Shown here piece by piece: positions 21,565 to 30,825 of a DNA stretch of 64,000 nucleotides (its first letter is position 1; the number at the start of each line of letters is the position of its first letter). The stretch is from Puccinellia tenuiflora (lineage: Eukaryota; Streptophyta; Magnoliopsida; Poales; Poaceae). The stretch lies in assembly GCA_012064385.1 (NCBI GenBank), contig QRDG01000413.1, positions 372,001 through 436,000 of the forward strand, given 5' to 3'. Both the position numbers and the translations under genes were made by a program. The notes beneath the pieces are model-generated. The model saw only the letters and a list, made by a program, of their open reading frames with translations. It was not told the DNA's origin and did not search any database.

Positions 21565-21581
21565 AGTACTAGTAGTCACAT

Positions 21582-21915
21582 GACACCGAATTATTGTCGC
21601 TTTCTGCTTTAGCCGCCAACCCGATTTGATTTTGGGCCGCGCCGCCGCGCGGGAGACCAAACTTCTCAGCGCTACACGCGGAGCCAATGATATCGCGAGA
21701 AGCCGCCTCCCACGGATCGAACGCCTCCCCACCGCCGATCTGAACCGTCCACAGCCGACGATGGGATCCAACGCTCCAAAACCGAACGAAGAAACACAAA
21801 ACGCACGTCTCCTCGATCCCCACCCCACGGTGGGATCCTCCTCGCATCTCTCTCCTGATCCTCGATGCTCTTTCTGCCGCCGCTCAGTGAGTAACCCAGC
21901 CTCGCGGCTCACCGG
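21582..21915 (+). repeat. Leader-like repeat, copy 3
   Basis: Near-identical to 19021-19350, including the cgctcaGTGAGTAAC donor-like end. The poly(T) insertion at 21543 lies just upstream. Confidence 0.7.
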
Positions 21916-24660
21916 CACGGCGCCCCTACCCACCCAGTCCCCTCGACGCCGGCATGGCCACCCCACTCACCCAAATCCCTCCGCCCCTCCCGTGCAGGTG
22001 CTGGCTCTCACCGCCGCCGTCTGGAGCAACTCTCTGTCCGGAGCTCCGTCCCGCCGCAGGTCATCCCCCTCCTCCGCCTCCCTCCCTGGCTCGATGCACC
22101 AGCCGTTTCTTGACCAGTATGTCGTGACATGAATTGTAGTATCGTCATAGCAGTGTTTTAATCTCTCTTTAAATCTTGCAGGACTATCCCTCTAGTCTCG
22201 GGATGCAGATCGACGGGCAAGTCCGTCGGTGGCCGGTGGGAGGAGCTCGCCACGCCGCAGGAATGGCGGCGGGTCGGCAGATGGTGGTCCCTGCGCGGCT
22301 TCCGCATGGCCTACGTCGCCCGCCCTGTGGCCTTCTCCTCCTCTCCCTGTTGATGGTCGCCACCGTCCTGCAAAGGCGAGACATCTTCCGTGACCTTCTG
22401 TTGTTTTCATCTTGATTGGCAGCTGTACACCTACGTCTTGTTGTTTTCTTTGGGAGCAGAATTAAAACTGATTTACACGTTTTTGCTTGGTTGCAAGTTC
22501 GATGCACTAGTTCTGTCTAGTTTTATATCCTCTATAAAAGGAATCTCGTGTCCTTTTCCTCTTATGCTATCAAGGTGTCAAAACTTAAATTAATCTGGCA
22601 GAGAATATGATTCACATTATTAGGAACTTGACACTCGATGGTCTCATATGAGATATATCTCATCGTACAGAATATTTCAGGTTCCTGATATTGTTTGTAC
22701 CTAGGATGCAAGATTAGCTCGCCCTTATAAAAATAAAATCTTGTCTCTTATCAGTTTTTTTTTTTCTGAGTTGGATAATTGATCCTTCAGATGCCTTCTG
22801 AGTTGTTCGTACTGTGTACATTGAATAATTGATGCCTCAGATGCCTTCTGAGTTGTTGTTTGTAGAGATTCATGCTTAGCTGATCATGAATGTATATTCC
22901 CCTCCCTGGAAAACACTACGTGCTAACTTATACTCCCCCGAGTAACTGTGAGATGTGCTTGCGCCATCATCTCTTTATTGCGTGTATATCATATTTACGC
23001 TTGTTGGTTCAAGTATGCATGAACAATCCAAGTACTTCAGTACTCCTCTCCTTCTCCCTTGTAGGTCGTACAATCTGCCTGGCTTCACGAGGCTACGCCT
23101 CGGCTTCCTCCGTCTTCGTGATCCTGCGATGGCAGCAACAGCGTCCTTTTCATTGTCTCTTTGGTTTAGTTGAGTGTCTGGTTCCTCTGTCTTCTCCTCT
23201 ACGTGCTATGTACTGTGTTCCGGCCATCCAGCTGACGACCTGCTGCCTATGATTTTAATTCAGTGCTGCTGGTTGTATAATTAGGATTTGTCCATTCTTT
23301 CTTGTTTTTAGCATTTTTATAATTAGGATTATTTGTCGAATGACAATATTTGCACATAATAGTGGACGATGGGCTTAAGTTGTGCAACACTTCTTTTCCC
23401 TTCCAGTTTATCTTTCTCTGTCCTGTCCCAAATCAGTATAACCCTATTATTTAGTCCATAAAGACTAAATTTTTTCATTTTAGAAAGATAGTATTACAAG
23501 TTAGTTAATTTGAGTTCTGTAAATGGACACTGCCTTGAAAAAATGCCACACTTGTATGTAATATAATTATATTTTTATGGATCTGATTAAGATTTCCTTT
23601 TACTTTTCACTAGATCCGTGCCTTTTAGAACATCAGTGGCCTTTCTTAGTGTCCATATGCAAATGCAATCGAACATGAGAAGAGTAGCCTAATACACCAT
23701 TTTGTTGGAAATCTCAGTAGGACAGAGTTCGTATGGAGAACTCACTTGTTTTCCAAATTGCAATTTTGAACTTTTTATAGGTGATTCTGATTAAGTGCAT
23801 GTGCAGCTATCTTTTCATCGCACAGAAGTACACGGAGCAGTAGACTGCCATGGCATTCGTGCATGAAGGGGAGAAGTGAACACGGCCCTGATGCAGCAAT
23901 ATGGGAGAGCCGGCCAAGAGGTAGCCATGGCCGCCAACTACTTCTTGGTTCAGCTCCGTCGTTGCTGTCGGGAGATGGCGGCGAGTTTGCCAAGCCACTG
24001 GCAGCAGTGGCTTTCTTCGACGACTACATGGTTTAGGTGAGTCCTTGTGTCCCCCTTCTAGCTGTGGCTGTACTGTGCTCCGGCAACGGCAATGGAGACG
24101 ATGAACTATTTATCACCACTTATGAATCCTTGTATTCGTCTGTTTATGTATTACATTGACTCCATTAAGCAAGCTAAGCAGCACGGGAGCTCACACTTGT
24201 CTTGGTGCTATTCTTGATACTGCTATGGTGTCTTATTCATCTGGTTATTGTTGTCGCTTGATGAAGTCCCCTGAGAACACTACCTGCTATCTGTTATATA
24301 CCATCCATCTACCATATTTATGCCTTCTATGACTGTTGGTTGAAAGTATGTTTGAACTAAGCAAAAAGTTCAGTTACCACCATGGTTACCATGTACTTGT
24401 GGGTAAATGGATCTTACGATGTGGCCCGGTGGAAGTTGATCTCCCCCTGGGCGAAACTAAAATTTGAATGCTTCGGCTGTAGTAGTAGTAGTATATGAAG
24501 CTCTGAACTCTCATGCATAACTTTGGCTCGTTCAATTAATTGCTGTGCAGGAGCTTGTTGTTCTTGGACGCGAACGAACGGAGCAACAACAGATTGTGGT
24601 GGTGCCCGTGAAGGAGGGGAGAAGTGGAGGTGGAGATTGGCCATCGCCTCCGGGCATTGT
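21916..24660 (+). other. Possible spliced non-coding or decayed gene
   Basis: Several good 3' splice sites are seen (ttgcag at about 22182, ccttgtag at 23063, atgtgcag at 23806) downstream of the leader-like repeat. GC-rich segments follow them, for example 22182-22375, which reads GRWEELATPQEWRRVGRWW in one frame before a stop. No complete protein can be assembled and no family was recognised. It could be a long non-coding transcript, a pseudogene or chance. Confidence 0.3.
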
Positions 24661-25006
24661 TATGTTGTTTATGTCACGAACTAGCTAGATAATGAGTTGA
24701 AGGTGGACTGCTGCAGTGGTATGGAGTGTGGCATCTATGTGCCGTAGACCGATGAAAAGCAACCAAACCTGGGAACCACCTTAAGCTAGAGAAACCTGGG
24801 AACCACAATAAGCTAGAATGTGTGTAGGAAAAAGAAACCAGCTCGAATGGTGCTCACTCGTGTGCTGACCTCTTGTCCATAACCACCATCTGCTGACCTC
24901 TTGTTCTCACTCGTGTGCAGATATGAAGAATATCTTGTATTTGAGGCAGTAGTGGCACCAAAAGAAGCACAGGGAGGACAAGGTCTCGTCTATTGGAGGC
25001 CTAGCT

Positions 25007-25035
25007 TTTTTTTTTTTCGAAATGGGAATCCCCGT
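25007..25035 (-). mobile_element. Tail-only retroposon insertion (29 bp)
   Basis: A T-run plus cgaaatgggaatccccg is flanked by a perfect 14-bp direct repeat, ttggaggcctagct (24993-25006 and 25036-25049). On the minus strand it reads cggggattcccatttcg plus poly(A), like the 3' tip of a grass LINE. It is an extreme 5' truncation. Confidence 0.8.
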
Positions 25036-25049
25036 TTGGAGGCCTAGCT

Positions 25050-26782
25050 GATTGTTCCAGTTTGTGTGCAGTGACATGTCCTTGCAGTCAGAGGGAAGGA
25101 CAAAATTTGAAGTCGACGCGGAACTAAAATTTGAATGCTTCAGCTGTATTGGTTGTGGACTGTAAATCTATTGTGATTCATGTGGGTGGTTAAATCCAGA
25201 GTGTTAGTCATGAAGTGGCAGCCTAATTTTCTGGAAGTTGTTGTAAACCATGAACGGGATTTTGCAGCAGCGCCGCGTAAGTAGTCTGGCTGCTTTGCTT
25301 TTTTAATTTGTGGTTTATTAGCTCTTTTGTCGTTGCCGGCCCTCTTAAGATCCATACTCTATATCATTGAACTGTGTTGTACCATTATGTGTACCGGTTT
25401 AGATAACAGCATTGTACAAGGTTATGTGTCATTTTGTAATATTTCTTATTAGTAAATTAGTAAACTTTTCTAATATTAACTGGGCAAGGTGAGAAAGCAT
25501 TTCCATCTTCTAGCGTTATGTTTTCTTTGCTAATTGTATAAAAAAGACGATGAAATCATCACATCACATCTTGTGTGCGCTAATGGCGATCTGATAGCAC
25601 CTGTCATCTTTATAAGCTACAATTTTTGTAGCTGGTGCTGGCTGTAGCTAGTAATGATGGAGATAAGTAGCAAGCTGGAGACGCTGATTAGCACAGAAAA
25701 AACAACCGAATTTTGGCCATCGCACGGGGAGCCGGATCCTCTCTGACTTTGGCACCATAACTTTCCCTGACTTTGAGTCACTGACGAGTGGGCCCCGCAC
25801 CTGGTGGGCCCCACATGTCCGAGAATATAAATGTAGCTAGCTTGCTTGAGGCACAGATTAGCATGGTCCTGCAACGGGCTGCACGTCGGTGTCTTTTTCA
25901 TGGCCTAGTCTCAAGGCGACTAGGCCTCTTATCGTACACATTGCCAGAGCGCTACAACCCGTCCATAAAAGATGGAAGTCGTGCGATCAGAAAAATTAAA
26001 ACCATTGTTTATGCACGTGTCAGAAAAGAAGCACCATGCAATGTGTCTTATTAAATGGGAGCATGCCCCGTCCATACATGATTCAACAATGTTCCATGTC
26101 ATCGATCCATGTCCTTATAAATCTCATACGTCCATCCTCTCTTTAACTTCCAACCACCAACGATGGAGATGACGGTACCCGTCCTTTACTTTCCCACGCT
26201 ACACTGCTACCTCTCTTCCCTCATCAAACTTGAGCCTATAAATAGAAGCCCATTGTGATGAGCCGCGTGCGGTGTGCGCGTGACTTGCGACTTGGACTTG
26301 GCGAGAAGAGGAGAGCCGAGGGCCTCCATCTGTCCACTAAGCAGATGAGCAAAGAGTGGTCAATGGTCACACGAGAAGACCTTTCGGTTGCCTCTACTAG
26401 ACGCGTGAAAGGTAACAGTCCAACCCACTTAAGTCTGCATATTTAGAAAACATTAGCGATATTTTTTCGGTATCACATTAAATTAAACATGAGATGGAGA
26501 ACTAAATAAATAAACACATACTATGGAAATAGCGAGTATTCGAGTACCCTTGAAGGATGAATTGAGCTTTGGAACGTTGGTACCATTTCAACTCTTCCTC
26601 GCACAAAAGTTTGGCTATTTCCGCTTCTAAAAGGTCTCGTCTTAACTCTCTCCTTTCCCTTTTACTAAATGAGTGATTGGGAAGTTTGGGTTAGTTGAGT
26701 CTAGTGGGGAAAGTGCCACAAACTCTCGAGAGTAATTAAAACTAAGATCTTAGCTGTGTACCCAGTTATGGACAATTTGAGT
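25050..26782. other. Intergenic, nothing firmly recognised
   Basis: Mixed-composition DNA. Possible TATA-like gagcctataaatag near 26231 without a convincing gene downstream. Short frames only. Confidence 0.35.
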
Positions 26783-26941
26783 AACCTATAAATCCGCTCT
26801 TCTAGATCCAATTGGGCTGCTGCTATGAAAGACGAATACAATGCTTTAATTGAAAATGACACATGGCAGCTCGTTCCTCCTCCTACCAATGTTAACATTG
26901 TTTCTGGAAAATGGGTCTTTCGTCAAAAGTTTCATTCCGAT
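26783..26941 (+). repeat. 159-bp fragment of copia element A pol
   Basis: Identical to 14322-14481 (start of the RT domain, KSALLDP through RQKFHSD) apart from one missing A (ccaattgg for ccaaattgg). It has no LTR, no target duplication and no further element sequence on either side. At the right junction the last bases ccgat continue into ccgatttgggg, which recurs about 30 bp further on. It looks like filler DNA copied into a repaired break. Confidence 0.95.
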
Positions 26942-27694
26942 TTGGGGAAAAGCCTGAGTGAGTGAGCTCGGCCGTACCGATTTGGGGGATTAGCTAGGGT
27001 ATTATTCCAGCGAGCTGAAATTGTGGCGCACGACGGCGGGCCGAATTGCCAAAACGTTGTGCGGGACTTGGGCTATTTTGGAGCACGTAGCTGAAATTGT
27101 GGTACCCGATGGAATAATCCTGTGGGACTAGTGTGGGCCGACAGACATATTATTATTGTTGTGGGCTTGCGGGCCAACGCACAGGGATATGTAAGTATTC
27201 CTGACGTGGTGTTTTGGACCGACAATACAAATTCATTTTCTACTGCGGGCCCGACAGAAATTTGAAAGATTCACAAAAGGTAATCACTAAAAAAAAAGGG
27301 TTCCCTTTGTAAATGGAACTTTTTCTCCGCTCTCCTCGCGCCAAGTGGCGCCTTCTCCTCGTTTTGTCCCCCGTGGGTGTTTGTATGTGTGACAAGTGGC
27401 AACACTAGAGAGTTTTGGTGGGATTTTCCCATCCCACCGGTTGGAGTACGGATGGGTGGAAACGCATTTATTTTTAGATTCGTTTTTTTTAAATGAAATA
27501 TCTCTATAACCGTATTTTATAATTACGAACCGTTTTCATATTTGAGATCCTCGCGTCGAGATCTTCAAAACTAGATCCCATATTTATAGGTTTCGAGAAA
27601 CTTTTTTTTGTACTACCGGTTCTATATAGTTTGTACACTCGGTAGCATTGTAGTTCTACATCATGTGTAGTTTTGTACTTTCTGTTATCTTTCG

Positions 27695-27815
27695 CGCGGA
27701 TATACAACGATGTGTGCGCGGATGTACGACGATGTGCGCGCGGATGTACAGGTGAGTTGGGCGCGGATGTACAGCAGGTTCGCGTGGGTGTACACCGATG
27801 TGCGCGCGGATTTAT
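27695..27815. repeat. Degenerate GCGCGGATGTAC repeats
   Basis: Six irregular copies of gcgcggatgtac(a), spaced 18-30 bp, often with gatgtgcgcg between. Period is not constant. Confidence 0.7.
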
Positions 27816-27883
27816 ATCCAATCGCACTATTCTGTACTTTCTATTGTATATACTCTGTACTTCTATGTGGCGTGTTTACCGTA

Positions 27884-27938
27884 GGCGTTAGGGTACGGAG
27901 AGCGTCGACGAGCGATGAAGCCTCCGTACCCTAACGCC
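27884..27938. repeat. 17-bp perfect inverted repeat (hairpin)
   Basis: ggcgttagggtacggag (27884-27900) and its exact reverse complement (27922-27938) enclose a 21-nt loop. No T-run or reading frame ties it to a known RNA class. Confidence 0.85.
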
Positions 27939-28440
27939 CCGAGGCTGAGTCCCCCCGTACGCCGCGGGGTAGCGGCGACGGGGGACGAAGCCGAGCCGCT
28001 AGATCATGGAAAAGTTGTAACTTGTATATACAACTTAGTATTTAGGGTGGGGGTGGCAAGTAATCCAACTCTTATACCGACATGTAAAAGAAATTTAGAT
28101 TTAATTTATTTATGGTTCTGTCAATCTTGTTTGACGCGTGAATGTATGTGTCTGTGCTTCTTGCGTGATTTATATGGAGCTGGGCGTACGCGCGGCGAGG
28201 TACAGATGTACATGGGGTTAGAGGTTGGATGTGCGTGCTCCTTAGTCTGCTTGAATGTACGCGAAAACTGGTCGGACGTCACACGTGATCAATCCCGAAA
28301 GCCAAATTCATTTTTTCAACGTGTGTAAACCCACCACACGGCGCGCTCGCGGTCGTCGAGGGAGCCAAATCGCCCTTCGGGAAGGGTTCCCTTCGCTTAG
28401 CGATACCCCTCATAAAAATATTTCGGTTTCTGGTAGTGAC

Positions 28441-28818
28441 ACTAATCAATTACTCCGTACAACAACACTGTACTGCTACTTTGGCGGTTTCGCCGGAGGC
28501 CGGAACGTTGTGTGAACTTGACCCCGGAGGCCGGAACAGGTTTTTGGACTGATTGAAATTCTTGATCAAATGCAGGATGAGTCCATTAGTCCATTATGGA
28601 TTAGAGTTTGAGTACGACTAGGTGTTGATCGTCTTGTACCAGTCGATCTAGTAGTAGTTAGTGCTAGCCCATTATATATACACGCATACAGGTGCGGTTT
28701 GTAATCAGAAAGTTTTACCGAGAGAGAAGAAATAAAGAGAAGATTTAGAGGGCACGACATGTGCCCTGGACGAAAGATTTTCGTGTGTGTGTGTTCGTCT
28801 AATTTGATGTGACGAAAT
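28441..28818 (+). repeat. Duplicated block, copy B, left part
   Basis: Matches 16019-16385 almost exactly, with ctccgt added in caattactccgtacaac. It is cut at gaaat (28814-28818) by copia element B and resumes at 35309. Confidence 0.9.
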
Positions 28819-29793
28819 TGCTGGAATTTGGACCGCTTTGGCCTTTGGCCCATGGCCCATTATCAAATTCTGAAACTCACATGGCCCATCCCAAAAATCA
28901 GTGGCAGCACTAGTGGGGGACTAAAGTTTAGTCCCACATTGCTAGTTGGGAGAGAGTTGGAGTGGTTTATAAGGAGGGTTGTTCTAGTGCTTGTATGTGA
29001 GTTAGAACAAGAGAGAGCCCTCGCGCACTCCTCCTCCTCCTCCTCCTCCTCCTCGTTCGTCGTCGTCACGACGCGCCGTGGGTTGTGGGATTGAGCCGAG
29101 CCGAGAGCCTATCTTTTGTTTTGCCGTTTGGAAAATTAATTCGCATTAATTATGAGTCATTAACGGACGCGTACTCAGCCCGTTTTGCTTCCGGTCTCTC
29201 TGGATCGTGGCGGGCCCGACTCGGACGTGGGCTACGTCCCACGATCTTTCCAGCCGCACTACATAAGCGCCTGCACAACCCTAGCCGCTACAACTAGACG
29301 CATATGCGACTACCTCCTTCCAGTTCATTGCGCCGCCGCCATCGTCTTCCTCATCCCGTCCGTCGGCGTGCACCGACTGTCGGGACAGTAGGCCTCCGGA
29401 ACCCTGCCTCTCGTCAACCTGTACGGGTAAGGGGCAATCAGGTTTTTGGGGAGCGCTCCGGCGCGACTACTGGCATCACGACGTCGTCATCGGACGACGA
29501 GTTTCTCCACACCGACAACTTCTTCCCGGATCTCAGCGACTTCTTCAGCAACCTCAACATGGGCGACAACGTCAACACCAACTCCAGCGGTTCTGCTCCC
29601 GCTGTTCAGTACGTGTTCCTGTCCGTTCTATATGATATGTTTATTCAATTCGTTTATCTAGCGGTTTGCAATAGATTGGATCGGTTCATCTGTTAGATTA
29701 TTGGTTTGCATGTTTAGTCTACTTGCTACCGCCTTGATTTACATGATAATATTTCGGATTAAATCATATGATAAATTGCTAATATATTCAACA
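28819..29793 (+). repeat. 5' LTR of copia element B
   Basis: 975 bp. It contains a perfect TGGGACTAAA/TTTAGTCCCA palindrome in the 3' copy (here with one change), a TATA-like box at 28966, a CTC microsatellite and a GC-rich coding-like part that includes a gag start. Its last 185 bp form most of a candidate intron. Confidence 0.95.
28966..28972 (+). promoter_or_regulatory. TATA-like box in 5' LTR of element B
   Basis: tttataa in the context gagtggtttataagg, 30-40 bp upstream of a region from which the gag leader could start; conserved in the 3' LTR. Confidence 0.55.
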
Positions 29794-30825
29794 ATCCAAA
29801 AACCTGATTATAGGCAATTTCCTGCACCTGCTTTTCTTGCGTCGACAAAGCCTAACCCTTTCAAGGGTGTGGATTATAAGAGGTGGCGCACAAGAGCAGT
29901 GCTGTGGTTTCAATCCATGCAGTGCTATGCGGCCACCAAGGGCAAGCCTGAGGGCGATCTTGATCCTGCACAGCAGGAAGCCTTTGAGAGGATGGACACT
30001 ATGTTTAAGAGTGCCCTTCTCGAAATTATTGATGATTCCATTGTGGATCCCTATATGTCGTTTGACAACGGCAAGGATATGTGGGCTGCGCTCGAGGCCA
30101 AGTTTGGGGCTTCGGACGCTGGCAGCGAGTTGTATGTCATGGAGCAATTCTATGACTACAAGATGACTGATGAGCGCTCTGTTGTTCAACAGGCTCATGA
30201 GATACAGTCGCTCGCAAAAGAACTTGAGCAGTTTAAGTGTACTTTACCGGACAAATTTGTGGCCGGAGGCATCATTGCCAAGCTTCCACCTTCGTGGGGC
30301 AATTTTGCTACTTCTCTGAAACACAAGAGACAGGAGTTTTCCGTTTTGGACCTCATCGGATCTCTTGATGTGGAAGAGAAGGCGAGAGCAAAAGATACAC
30401 GTGCTCGGGTTGCTGAGGTAGGTTCTAGTGCCCACATGGTACAGAAGAAGAACTACCAGCCCAAATATAACAAGAAAAAATCCGAGGGTAAAGGCAAGTT
30501 CAAGCCTTCTCAGCCTACCAACTTTAAAAAGAACAACAATAAGAAGCAGCGGAAGGGATCATGCCATATATGCGGTGATCCAAGTCACTGGGCTCCTCGT
30601 TGTCCCAACCGCCATGAGTCGCGCGAACCTGAGAACAGTGGCAAGACTGCCAACGTTGTCATTGGCGATACTGAGATGAAGGAATCTGGGTACGGTATAT
30701 TTCCTACCATCCTTTCAGTTTTTCATTCACCTGAATGGTTGGTCGATACTGGTGCCAATGTACATGTTTGTGCTGATGCTTCATTGTTTTCTTCTTACCA
30801 GGCCACAGGGACTTCCCCGTGCTGA
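29559..30825 (+). pseudogene. Gag (and protease start) of element B, LTR-encoded first exon
   Basis: Candidate exon 1 is 29559-29608 (MGDNVNTNSSGSAPAV + CA), wholly inside the 5' LTR. An in-frame Met at 29304 could extend it. The donor CA|GTACGT and the acceptor TTATAG|G at 29813 remove 205 bp, including the LTR end and the primer-binding region, and keep the frame: ...SAPAVQ joins QFPAPAFLASTKP. A plant-type branch site (gctaat) precedes the acceptor. Exon 2 has the gag core (RTRAVLWFQSMQCYAA), a zinc knuckle CHICGDPSHWAPRCP and the protease motif WLVDTGANVHVCAD. The frame ends at 30825, where one base appears lost before pol. Splicing is inferred from sequence only. Confidence 0.75.

Larger units (their letters stand above)
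26942..28440. other. Intergenic with short repeats
   Basis: Holds the repeat cluster at 27695-27815 and the hairpin at 27884-27938. No gene was recognised. The plus-strand frame at 27915-28328 has no supporting features. Confidence 0.35.

Noticed and set aside
27695..27815. CRISPR-like array
   Set aside because: Repeats are short, degenerate and irregularly spaced, and this is a plant nuclear sequence.
29085..29391. Separate small genes over the 5' LTR of element B
   Set aside because: Same frames recur in the 3' LTR; they are parts of the LTR leader, not host genes.
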